Origin: Liolophura sinensis
Lineage: Eukaryota > Mollusca > Polyplacophora > Chitonida > Chitonidae
Assembly (NCBI RefSeq): GCF_032854445.1
Contig: NC_088301.1
Location: 6,930,044 to 6,990,043, forward strand
DNA: 60,000 nucleotides
Reading direction: 5' to 3'
The position numbers and the translations under genes are program-made. The notes beneath the pieces were generated by a model that had not been told where the DNA came from, made no database searches, and was given only the letters and a program-made list of their open reading frames with translations. Shown piece by piece: positions 44,304 to 56,098 of the stretch; position 1 is the stretch's first letter; every line of letters begins with the position of its first letter.

Positions 44304-45765
44304 TGTGGAGAATGCTCTTTGGTAATTTGACATGTATCTGTGGAGAATGCTCTTTGGTAATTTGACATCTGTCTGTGGAAAATGCTAATGGTAATTTGAC
44401 GTGTATCTGTGGAGAATGCTAATGGTAATTTGACATGTATCTGTGGAGAATGCTCTTTGGTAATTTGACATGTATCTGTGGAGAATGCTAATGGTAATTT
44501 AACGTGTCAGTGGAGAATGCTAATGGTAATTTGACATGTGTCTGTGGAGAATGCTCTTTGGTAATTTGACATGTATCTGTGGAGAATGCTAATGGTAATT
44601 TGACATGTATCTGTGGAGAATGCTAATGGTAATTTGACATGTATCTGTGGAGAATGCTCTTTGGTAATTTGACATGTATCTGTGGAGAATGCTCTTTGGT
44701 AATTTGACATGTATCTGTGGAGAATGCTAATGGTAATTTGACATGTATCTGTGGAGAATGCTCTTTGGTAATTTGACATGTGTCTGTGGAGAATGCTCTT
44801 TGGTAATTTGACATGTATCTGTGGAGAATGCTCTTTGGTAATTTGACATGTATCTGTGGAGAATGCTAATGGTAATTTGACATGTATCTGTGGAGAATGC
44901 TCTTTGGTAATTTGACATGTATCTGTGGAGAATGCTCTTTGGTAATTTGACATGTATCTGTGGAGAATGCTCTTTGGTAATTTGACATGTATCTGTGGAG
45001 AATGCTAATGGTAATTTGACATGTATCTGTGGAGAATGCTCTTTGGTAATTTGACATGTATCTGTGGAGAATGCTCTTTGGTAATTTGACATGTATCTGT
45101 GGAGAATGCTCTTTGGTAATTTGACATGTATCTTTGGAGAATGCTAATGGTAATTTGACATGTATCTGTGGAGAATGCTCTTTGGTAATTTGACATGTAT
45201 CTGTGGAGAATGCTCTTTGGTAATTTGACATGTATCTGTGGAGAATGCTCTTTGGTAATTTGACATGCATCTGTGGAGAATGCTAATGGTAATTTGACAT
45301 GTATCTGTGGAGAATGCTAATGGTAATTTGACATGTATCTGTGGAGAATGCTAATGGTAATTTGACATGTATCTGTGGAGAATGCTCTTTGGTAATTTGA
45401 CATGTGTCTGTGGAGAGGGAGAATGGTAATTTGACATGTATCTGTGGAGAATGCTTTTTGGTAATTTGACATGTATCTGTGGAGAATGCTCTTTGGTAAT
45501 TTGACATGTATCTGTGGAGAATGCTCTTTGGTAATTTGACATGTATCTGTGCAGAATGCTCTTTGGTAATTTGACATGTATCTGTGGAGAATGCTCTTTG
45601 GTAATTTGACATGTATCTGTGGAGAATGCTCTTTGGTAATTTGACATGTATCTGTGGAGAATGCTCTTTGGTAATTTGACATGTATCTGTGGAGAATGCT
45701 AATGGTAATTTAACGTGTCAGTGGAGAATGCTAATGGTAATTTGACATGTGTCTGTGGAGAGGGA
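44304..45765 (+). repeat. 34/35-bp satellite, first block
   Basis: About 40 copies of two unit types, CATGTATCTGTGGAGAATGC + TCTTTGGTAATTTGA (35 bp) and the same start + TAATGGTAATTTGA (34 bp), mixed in no simple order. Several overlapping minus-strand frames are artefacts. Confidence 0.96.
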
Positions 45766-47330
45766 GAATGGTAATGTGACTTGTGTCTGTGGAGAGGGAG
45801 AATGGTAATGTGACTTGTGTCTATCAAGAATCAGAAGTGTACATACGCATTGGGACATGATGTGGAGAATTAGAAGAGTACTTATGCACTGGAATTTATC
45901 TGTTGAGGATGAGAAGTGTATACATTGGCAGTGCATTCTAGACCTATCTTTGGAGAATAGAAATGTATGTACATGTATGTCTCTGGAGAAAAGGACATCT
46001 ACATAGATATGTATCTCAAGAAAATGAGAAGTGTATGTAGATGTGTATCTCAGGAGAATGAGAAGTGGACAGCGACATGTGTTTCTGGAGGATGAGGAGT
46101 GTACATAGATAATAGATATGTATCTGTGGAGAATGAGAAGTGTACATAGATATGTGTCCATGGAGAATGAGAAGTGGACATTGGTATGCAGCGGTGGAGA
46201 ATGAGAAGTGTACATAGATATGTGTCCATGGAGAATGAGAAGTGGATATTGATATGTGTCTGTGGAGAATGAGAAGTGGACATTGGTAAGTATCGATGGA
46301 GAATGAGAAGTGGACATTGATATGTATCTGTGGAGAATGAGAAGTAGACATTGGTATGTAGCGGTGGAGAATGAGAAGTGGACATTGGTATGCAGCGGTG
46401 GAGAATGAGAAGTAGACATTGGTATGTAGCGGTGGAGAATGAGAAGTGTACATAGATATGTATCCATGGAGAATGAGAAGTGTACGTAGATATGTATCCA
46501 TGGAGAATGAGAAGTGGACATTGGTATGTAGCGGTGGAGAATGAGAAGTGTACATTGGTATGTAGCGGTGGAGAATGAGAAGTGTACATTGGTATGTAGC
46601 GGTGGAGAATGAGAAGTAGACATTGGTATGTAGCGGTGGAGAATGAGAAGTGTACATAGATATGTACGTCTGGAGAATGAAAAGAACACATTGACATGTA
46701 TCTGGTGAGAATGAGATGTGTACATAGGTATGCATCTGGAGAATGAGATGTGTACATAGGTATGTATCTGTGGAGAATGAGAAGTGTACATAGATATGTA
46801 TCTGTGGAGAATGAGAAATGTACAGTGGTACGCATCTGTGGAGAAAGAAATCCACATTGGTATGTATCTTTGGAGAATGAGAAGTGTGCATTGACGTATC
46901 TCTGGAAAATGAGAAGTGTGCATTGACATGTATCTCTGGAGAATGAGAAGTGTACATTGACCTGTATCTCTGGAGAATGAGAAGTGCACATTGACATGTA
47001 TCTCTGGAGAATGAGAAGTGCACATTGACCTGTATCTCTGGAGAATGAGAAGTGTACATTGACCTGCATCTCTGGAGAATGAGAAGTGCACATTGACATG
47101 TATCTCTGGAAAATCAGAAGTGTACATTGACCTGTATCTCTGGAGAATGAGAAGTGCACATTGACCTGTATCTCTGGAGAATGAGAAGTGCACATTGACC
47201 TGTATCTCTGGAGAATGAGAAGTGCACATTGACATGTATCTCTGGAGAATGAGAAGTGCACATTGACATGTATCTCTGGAAAATCAGAAGCGTACATTGG
47301 CACATTATAATGTATCCGTGAAGACTGAAA
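45766..47330 (+). repeat. ~34-36-bp satellite, second block
   Basis: Shares GTATCTGTGGAGAATG with the first block but continues GAGAAGTGTACATTG. Sub-blocks differ: GTAGCGGTGGAGAATGAG (46180-46640), GTATCTCTGGAGAATGAG (46900-47280). All three minus-strand frames are open for over 1 kb (505, 466 and 347 codons) because the unit lacks stops on that strand. Confidence 0.95.
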
Positions 47331-49317
47331 AGTGTACATTGGTACTGTATGTATCATTGGAAAATAAGAAGAGTAGACCTGTGTATATCTGTGGAGAGAT
47401 GTAACTGTACTTTGCAGAGTCACAGATAAAATAATAGATATGGATTGCATGACATGTACTTCTATTATACTATTATTAATTCCATGTTTTGCAGAATCAA
47501 GAGTAGAGTTTGTACAGATTTCTAGTGAAACACTGTTTACTGAAATGATTAAAGGTTGGTTGATTAACTTTATGTATGAATTTCATGTTTTGCAATATTT
47601 ACATGAGCAAGACTAAGATTTGTTGATTTTGCAATTTTTTGTGGAATATGTGATCAAGTAGTGATGAACTTTGTGTTTTTTTGCATGTGTTTTAATACAT
47701 TACAAGAAGTTTGTTCATGACATTTCACACTTACCGTAACTGTAACGGTATATGGATTTATACATTATCCGTGTTCACATACAATACTGTAAAAAATACT
47801 GCAGGTTTACATTGATATGAGGTTGGTGCTCACTTTGTTGTGTGTGTCTGAGTACAATACATAGGTATATAGATAGACACAGAACAAATATAGTTATATT
47901 AATACAGCATTTTAGCAGATGTGTTCCTAAAAATGTGATAAGAGACTTCTAATGCATGCAGTTACATGACATTTTCACAGTCTGGTGATAAAACTTTTCT
48001 TTCCATAACATGGTCAGAACTATTTTGTGATGCTCTTTTTACACATCCATAGAAATATTCTTGGGAACGGCGGAGAACAACAGTCAAATAAATAAAGAAA
48101 TTTTACACATTCTCAACTCTTGTTCAAGTTAAAGAATAAAAGTGGATGTATTCTTTTTGAATGTACGTAGATTTCAGTGGTCTTGATTAATGTGCTAATT
48201 TAACTGCTAATACTCTTCAACTTTTTATATATGTGTATATGAAAAAGCTAGTTAAAATTGCATTTTACTATAATTTTTTTGTAATGTGTTGAAATATAAG
48301 GATACAAATTTTTGATTTTGTTGAATATAAAAAGTTACATTCCCAATGCCAGCATGAGTCATTTGTTGTTCTGGAAATGAGATTTTCTCATAATATTCTC
48401 ATGTATAAAAACACTATGAAAAAAAATTTAGAAAGTATTTTTATAGACAATATAATATTACAATACATAAGTGAATCGAATCGTCCTGTTTGAAGTTATA
48501 TTTTTCTTTATACACTTGACTCTAGTTTGTTTTGATTACAAAATTTCTCTTTTTCAATGTAAATGTTGTGAAGAATCATGATGGTGTATTCCTGTAGCTA
48601 TGACGGCAAACTCAAAAAGCCCCCCCCGAGACCTGATTACATCACCGATTCTTTGTCATAAGATGTTGTCCGCAAAAGGCATGTTCATATGATACTGCTA
48701 CATGTGTGTTAAGGGTTGTTTTTGATTTGTCTGTATACAATCTGGCACACAACAGTTAACATGTGGCATATTAAAGTTAAGCAGCTCCTCAAAACTGCAG
48801 TCCTACTTATACAAACCTGATCATGAAAATGGCACTTTCACACCCAGGTTTTTACCCAGAATGCACTGACGCAAATAAAGTGAAGAATGGCTGCATGTGT
48901 CATAAATCATATAAACACATCTTTTCTCAAATTCAGGCAAAATTATAAATGTAAAGATGCTTTCCTCCAGAAAATGTCACATTTATATCATGGATATGTA
49001 TGAATGATCACTGTAAACAAAGCAAACACGTACTGATCTGGTGCATCAACTCAAATCAGAAAGTAATCTTATAAACATTTGGTTTTTAAATTGAAAGACA
49101 TGTTTGTTTCTTGTTTTTGTGTGCTTATGATTTAATTGTTCAATAACTTAATAGCTTCTGGCATTGAATGCCATGTTACGTGTAAGATATGCTCGAGTGA
49201 TCCTGAAATAGTTTTGAAAACACCACTACAAAGATGAGACAAGTAACAATCAATTTGATCACGTACATCCTGTTAGCCAGCTATCTCCATTAAAGATTCT
49301 TTCCAGTAACTCACTTT
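47331..49317. other. intergenic AT-rich region
   Basis: Only a short SINE 3' fragment near 48050-48108 (AAATATTCTTGGGAACGGCG). No coding potential was recognised. Confidence 0.55.
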
Positions 49318-49562
49318 GACTTGATTGTTACGCCGAACTCAAGCTTATACGATGACGGCCAGCATGGTGGGAGGAAATTGTGGTGGCAGAGCGTGAGGGG
49401 AGACCTCCGACAATCTGCAAGTTGCTGGCACATTGTACATGTATGATTGGAGAGGATGCCAGCATGACCTGGGCTTGAACTCACACTGATCACGTTAGTG
49501 AAAGGCCCTGGGGTCACTGTCATGTGCTCGCACATTAAGCATGTGGGCCACAGAGGCTGAAT
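49318..49562 (-). mobile_element. SINE family A, minus orientation, diverged
   Basis: ATACGATGACGGCCAGCATG, GGTGGGAGGAAATTG, GGATGCCAGCATGACCTGGG, and a head ending GGCCACAGAGGCTGA. More diverged than other copies. Confidence 0.75.
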
Positions 49563-50736
49563 TTCTCTAGTCAATAATTTGACATCATCACATACAGAAG
49601 TCTAAGCCCAGGTAAGCTAATATGATTTAAGGAGTCAATTTGCTTGAGTAAGAAGGAAACACAGTACAAAAAGTACTCCTTGTTAAGCAACTTCACATAA
49701 TAAACTGCAGGATAGAAAACTACATGTCAATATTTGTCAATCAAAATGCTATAAAGTGCCTTGCACTAAGAACAGAATTCAGAAAACAATACTAATTTCT
49801 CAAATGTGTGTATTTCATACTTCTCAAGACCTTCAATTGCCACTTTCTCTGACTACTATATATATTAATATATTTAAGAACGGTGAATTCAATATTTATT
49901 CATTCACTCAAATAAACATACTGGTATCTGACTTCCTGACTATCTTATTCACCAGGCTCGCTTGGGAGACATAAAATAGTTATTCATTTTACACAGCGCT
50001 TGGATTTCTGGATCATTCACGTTTTTTACCCTCGTGTACAGAAGAGTTCATGAAGCTGAGAGGTAGGCAGCACGCACCACGCACGCATCATGTACAGTGT
50101 TGAGATAGAACACACCAAAGCTAGATGGGCCTTACATTTCTACACATACAGCGTGCAATAATTACATACAAGTTATCAATATATGTCATTATATCTTAGT
50201 AGAAGCAGCAAAATGACATCCATGTAATAATAATTATAGTTCCCCCTACACCCCCAGCCCCACCCTCACCGTACTAAACTGACAAAGCATATATGATCTG
50301 TAGGCCTACATATATACATAACGGTATAGAGAGATCTATATTTTGACAGTTGTGTTTACTTATAGAAGTCTCTAGTTGGAACTAATAGGAGTTATATCAT
50401 GCAGCCATCCATTTACAATGTACATAGATATACATTAGCATACTTGAATAGATCAATAAGTTTCTTTTAATATAAACTTCAAATCCAAAGGCATATTGTT
50501 AAAAACAGGCCATATCACAGGGTGTGTTTACTGTTAACTGGTACAGTTAACCAATGTTTCATGTCCAGTAACAGTAGATACTAGTATATGGATCTATTAT
50601 TTCACTGATGTTCAGGCTTAATTAAATCACATTTTGTGCATTATCAAGCTGTGTCTGGAACATTACTGTTCTGTTCAAATACATTAATTTTTTTTCTATT
50701 CTGAGGCATTTTCATTGGCCTGTAAGTATACTTACT
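49563..50736. other. intergenic, no feature seen
   Basis: AT-rich unique sequence with a short C-rich run near 50240-50265. Confidence 0.55.
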
Positions 50737-50935
50737 GTAATTCTTCAACCTTTTCACAGTGTTTATTCAAGCATATTCTGAAGGCTTTATTCTGTGTTGA
50801 CTGGAAAATACTTGTTGTGAAGTTCAGAGAATGGCTAATCCATCCACTGTAGTTTTGTCTCCAAATCAAATTAAAAATATGCATAAATTGCACTGAAAGT
50901 TGCTCTTTCATACACAAGAAGGTTGAGGTTTTGGC
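50737..50935 (-). mobile_element. MITE copy, minus orientation
   Basis: CTGTAATTCTTCAACCTTTT at the left, AAGAAGGTTGAGG at the right, and inside AGGCTTTATTCTGTGTTGAC and GTAGTTTTGTCTCC, the reverse complement of the other copies. Confidence 0.8.
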
Positions 50936-52250
50936 ATACTAAGAAAATTTAGCTTTCATATATCTTTGTGCCTTGTGTAGCAATTGTTAAACAATAAGTT
51001 TCAATAGGATGTGCCCTGTTCTCAGAGAGATGTTTAGAGGATTTCTGTGTTTGATGTTGTAATCCAACATGGACATCAAACTGCATGTCCCAAACGAATT
51101 TGTGTTAGCTTCAGTTTAGTCTTTAAATGGCATATTTGGGCAAATTCTGGATTTTTGATCCAATGTAGCCAATTTTATTGGTCTAATGGTACAATTTTAC
51201 CTAGATACTATTATACATGTATCATAATTTCAGATTCCCGGCTACAGCAGTCATAATGGATTCTAGGAATACAGAATAATAATGAGAAACAACAAGGTTT
51301 CCAGCATAGCTGCTTGAACCTTATTTCGTAACTTATAGTATACATGTATTTGCAGTTACAACTAGGATTATATTAACTGTATGAATTATCTTCTTATATG
51401 GACTTAGGGATCAAAATATTGCAAAAATAGTGATATTCTGTTGGTAGCTTTGTCTTAAGACGAACACTGCCATGATAAAATATGGGCAAATTACCCTACT
51501 GTGTTGAAAAGCAGTCATGTCATTTTAAACGGCCACATCATTCTGATACAGGTCAAAACTGCACATTTAGATATGTCCTGGACATGTTAGAGTTATCTTT
51601 CAAGCCAATAAAAGACTCTCTAAAACACCAGATCATGAATTGTGTAGACAAACAAAAAATAAAGCTCTAGACAGAAGTCGTGGGCATTATGCATGTATGT
51701 TTTTTAAAAAATACACAATTATACAAACTAGGGCCCCATCAAAAGGCTGGCAAATCTAGTTTTTTTCCATCTGCATCTAGTGACATAATGAAACAATATC
51801 ATCACCATTATTATCAATGAAAGGGAAAAAAAAAGTACATTAGACTAAGCACTTATAAGCACTGATGGAAGTTTATGTAAATTAGATCAAGAAAACTTAA
51901 TACTGAAAGTCCACTGATTCATGATCACGTGCTGGTTGGAAAGCCAGTCATTAAGCCTGCAAAATCATGCCGTGTCACCTTCTGCAAGCCCCTCCCTCAA
52001 TCCCCATGTCCCAAGGTATGAAGTTGGCTTATTCATAGATGCCATTACAAATAGACCCATACATAAAGTGTAATACGTAAGTGTGTAGTTCAGCCAATAA
52101 TAAATAAATATCTCCCAGAAGAAAATGGACGTACAGTGTAGGCTATACATGTACAGCTATGATGGATTACAAGATCTACACGTACACTGGTAATATATAC
52201 ATAATGTATGCATACACAAATACTGGCTATGTACATGCATTAACTACCCA
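50936..52250. other. intergenic, no feature seen
   Basis: AT-rich unique sequence. Small frames (for example 51482-51670) have no recognisable family. Confidence 0.55.
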
Positions 52251-52353
52251 TCATTTAATACATAGTTTTTGAATAGTGGCTATGTACACAGATACACGAG
52301 TCACAAAATCGTCATCAGCTACAATAAAGGGCCTCTGGTCATCCAACGAGCTC
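52251..52353 (-). CDS. possible terminal exon of an unidentified minus-strand transcript
   Basis: On the minus strand a strong acceptor (TTATTTTCTGTTTTTAG) is followed by 103 bases whose open frame reads SSLDDQRPFIVADDDFV then TRVSVYIATIQKLCIK and TGA. The frame requires one base from a previous exon. No partner exon was found, and gene 2 on the same strand already has its own stop at 55223. It could belong to an alternative 3' end of gene 2 or to another gene, or be chance. Confidence 0.25.
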
Positions 52354-52448
52354 CTAAAAACAGAAAATAACTTATTCTTTGAAAGCTCTTCACCAATGGT
52401 GTTTCTCACCAAAACTTTGGTTGTCAGAAATGACTGAATGCCCATTGC

Positions 52449-52650
52449 TATTCATTTGTTTATTAATCTGATTGGTGTTTTATGCTGTACTCAAAAATAT
52501 TTCACCTATATGACGGCAGCCAGCATTATGGTGGGAGGAAACTGAGCAGAGCCCTTAAACTCAAACTCACAGCGGCCGCATTGGTGATAGGCTCCTGGGT
52601 CATTACACTGCCCTTGCGCATTAACCAACTGAGCCACAGAGGCACCCAAT
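52449..52650 (-). mobile_element. SINE family A, minus orientation, internally deleted
   Basis: ATTGGTGTTTTATGCTGTAC, TATATGACGGCAGCCAGCAT, GTGGGAGGAAACTGAGCAGA, then straight to AACTCACAGCGGCCGCATTG and GAGCCACAGAGGC; the middle of the element is missing. Confidence 0.85.
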
Positions 52651-55222
52651 GCCTATTGCTATGTTGCGTGCAAAAAATACATACAGGAGAGCAATACTAA
52701 TCAGACACATTGTGATAATTAAGAGCTACTTCAGTTTCAAAGACTTTACATTTTAAATGATTAGGATTGAGGACCTCAGCCAATTTGAAGAGCACCAATA
52801 TATTTCTTGAGTGAAATCTTGGAGTATTGTTTGTATATCCAAACTGTACTGTGTGCGTTTCCAATGATGTCTGATGACTTCACTTAACGCAGGAACAAGC
52901 CGTACGTCTTAGCTGATTTACATAGCCACTCTACCCAATGCTATGATATGATTTTGGCGTCATGACAACTGAATAACAAGAAAGCTGTGTCTGCCTCATT
53001 CAAAGTCACATCAGCCAAGTTATGGGAAAACAATCAATAATTAACTTTTGGATCCACCTTTCTTAAACCACTGTTTCTCTCTGAAAAACTGAACCCTGTC
53101 TATTCCAGAAGGCACCCTGTATAAACATTCAGGCCCATTTTGCCCAGATTAGTAGCTCTTTAATTAAGATGTGTGGGTTATACTACTCATGGTAGACATC
53201 ATGCTCAATTTTAGCCAATGGTAACTTCAGCTTTAGCCAAGTCTGGATGACAAGCTTAATAATCGACGATGTGAGAAAAAACTAGTGAGTAAAAATTTGA
53301 GATCGAAAAAAATTAGATAACATCATTAGTTTTTGCTGGAAAAACAATAATACGGTAATTGGGGAACTAGCCTCAGAATATCCAGACAGGATCAGAGATA
53401 AAGAAATTAGCAAACATGAAAATAATGGTGGGCTTTATACACCGATTAGGCTAAAGGGTACAAAAACAAAACATCTCCTAAGACGAAGGGATGTAAGGTG
53501 CTGACAAACATTGACTCTCTAATGGAAGCAATTTCAGGGATGTACGGATGGGATCAAGCCAGATTGCTGGTGAAATTCAACTGGCTTTTGGCTCTTTTGA
53601 TACATGTACCATTGGTGAAACATTCATCACAAGTCTGGGTGTACTCAATCAGTACAAAATATAACAACATCTTCCACACCTGGTGGGTCAAAAAACATAT
53701 AACTGTCAAAATCATCAAGTGAAATAATACATACATAATTCAAATGTATTTAACTTTGTTAATATCCTACCATGAACTTACTACAAAATTTTATATAACC
53801 AGGGAACATCAACAAATTTCCAGGATCCTATTCCAGCAAACAATCAAATGTGTTTACAGTTGGTTGTAACAATCCGGGCAACACAGGAGACAAAAGCTTG
53901 GCATATGTGTTCACTTGCAATCCTATTAAAGCATTTGACTTCAACAGTTTTGAGCAATCGTTAGCATTTGGCGGTCACTAACCAGATTCAGTTGCATTGC
54001 GTGTAGGTTAACTGCGAATAGTGGCATCTGTCCACATAGCTGGATTTAATGTAGCTTACCACTACTTGTGGAACAGCGGCCCATACTTATCAAATATCTT
54101 AGTACATAAGTCAAAAACTCAAACACTGCGACAATTAAAATGTTTTCCTCTAAAACAATTTAAAATTTGTAAACTGATTCTTTACTGCAGAACAATGTAC
54201 TATCCACAATTTGAGTTATTTCCTGTTGGCTTTTTGACATGAATACAGGGCACAGGCCTCTAAAAGCTACAAAATGTTACAACGTAGTTGTTGCGATAAT
54301 GTAGCTGTAATGTCATGCCGATGCTCATCTAGATAACATTACAACTAAAGTAACCCAGTGTGATATTGCCATAAAACAGCCTGCAGTGACATGCAGTGTA
54401 CATGTGTTAAAGTTTGCCACCAAAATGTCACCAGCAAACAACCTTAATTTCTCTGAGAAGATGGGTGGGGCTGGTTTCTTTGAGATTGCTTTGAAGACTA
54501 CCAAATACTAAAGAAACACTTAAATTTATATTCACACAGCATACACTGTGGCACAACTTTGAACATCTCTTTTGTCAATTTGTTTTCTGGAAATGATGTA
54601 AGAAGTGAAATAGAAAAAAGTGAAAGTGGGCCAGAAATTTGTGTACATGAAAATCAATCAGCATTCACCACAGGGTCCCGAAAAAACACAAACCCAGAAA
54701 CAATCTCTTAGCGACAGCAAAATATTGTGCACAAGTTAGTTTACTATGCAGTATTGACGACTGCTGCAACAGCAAACCTAGGGCCCTTAAACCCCCGTCC
54801 CTTCCTTCTGCCTCCCTTCTTCACTTGTAAAGCAGGTCTGCATCATGAGACCAGGGGAAAGACGAGAAAAACTGTTACCGTTTTTCTTCTCTATTCCTGT
54901 ATTCTGTATAAAGTCTCATATAATACTAGTATGATAATCAAATGCTAGTTTGCAGATGCCTCCAGATGTATAAGTGTTTGTCTGGCAGTTTGTACATGGC
55001 TTTGATTAATATCATACTTACACTATTACGGCAAAAACTTGAAAACTGAAACTCCTTGTCTTGGGAAATATGTACAAATTCTTCACTTATCCAAGAAATG
55101 TGTCAATAATGCAAGCTTAACGAGGTATCTCCTAACTATCTACACCTAACAATAATTAAATGTCGACATGTTTTAGACATACATATGTATACACAAACCA
55201 GTCTTAGCACAGAAACAGAGTG
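52651..55222. other. 3' flank of gene 2, no feature seen
   Basis: AT-rich unique sequence. The frames at 53498-53722, 54021-54242 and 54727-54948 show no family signature or splice support. Part may be the 3' UTR of gene 2. Confidence 0.5.
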
Positions 55223-56098
55223 TTAGTTTGTGTCTGACCGGTCACTGGCATACCGGTTGTCATGGTAATTGTAAATGACGTCGCGTTCAGCCATTTCTAC
55301 AATCTCACAGTCTTCATCACCATAGTCCAAACCCTGCACATTAAACTCGTCAATGACAGGCTCATTGTCCAGGTGAAGTATGTATTGTTCATCATAATCT
55401 TCAAAGTTATCATCATAAGACAAATCATTGTCCTCAAATTCATTATCATCATTATTGCCTTCGTCAACATTATCACGGTCCTCATCGTAGTAGCCGTTCA
55501 TCAACGCTCCGTGGTCATTTATGTCACTGTCGTCACTGCTGCTATCATCCTGATCATTGTTTGCCACATTACTGTCCACCACATTGTTGGCATTGCTGCC
55601 ATTTAATGCGATCTCCACATTGTTCTCGTTGCTGGCATTCATGGCGACCTCTCTTACTGGAGGATTGGGGAAGTTCTCGTTGTTATCTTGGTTGTTCAGC
55701 TCAGCCTGTAGATTATTATCCCCATGGAGGTGAATGTCGTTCCAGGCCTGAACAATATCGTCATAATAATCAATTATCTCTCCATTGTCCACATCTTCGT
55801 CGTCATCATCGTTTGCACTACTCTGATGCCCGTGCTCCTCATAATCCCACTCCCCTAGCTGCTGCGCGATCTGCCGGTATCTTAGCTCCTTCAGGACGCC
55901 CTTAGCCCGCAGGGTCTTAGGGTGCTCAGGCCCTAGTATCTCCTCACTCACACGAGCCCACTTCTTGAAGTACTCATAAGCTTTTTTGTAGTCCCCATTG
56001 TCCTCGTACACAATGCCAATGTTGATGTAGAGTCGGGAAGTCAGGATGTGGTACTCACCGTAGATCTGCATACATAGGTCCATAGCCTGGTTGTAGTA
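55223..56098 (-). CDS. gene 2 terminal exon: TPRs and acidic tail
   Basis: Acceptor TGTGTATTACAG. Starts YYNQAMDLCMQIYGEYH, then the TPR helices and KELRYRQIAQQLGEW. The acidic tail carries runs such as DDDDEDVDNGE and SSSDDSDIND and ends VIYNYHDNRYASDRSDTN before TAA. ATG at 56083 is internal, not the start. Plus-strand frames over this exon are shadows. Confidence 0.88.
   Translation of the reverse strand, partial: YYNQAMDLCMQIYGEYHILTSRLYINIGIVYEDNGDYKKAYEYFKKWARVSEEILGPEHPKTLRAKGVLKELRYRQIAQQLGEWDYEEHGHQSSANDDDDEDVDNGEIIDYYDDIVQAWNDIHLHGDNNLQAELNNQDNNENFPNPPVREVAMNASNENNVEIALNGSNANNVVDSNVANNDQDDSSSDDSDINDHGALMNGYYDEDRDNVDEGNNDDNEFEDNDLSYDDNFEDYDEQYILHLDNEPVIDEFNVQGLDYGDEDCEIVEMAERDVIYNYHDNRYASDRSDTN

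Noticed and set aside
45718-47450. Minus-strand frames of 505, 466 and 347 codons
   Set aside because: They overlap in all three frames over a ~34-bp satellite lacking stops on that strand; the peptides are the same repeat read in rotation.
55262-55905. Two 114-codon plus-strand frames
   Set aside because: Shadows of the gene 2 terminal exon; the hydrophobic bias of one comes from antisense Asp/Asn codons.
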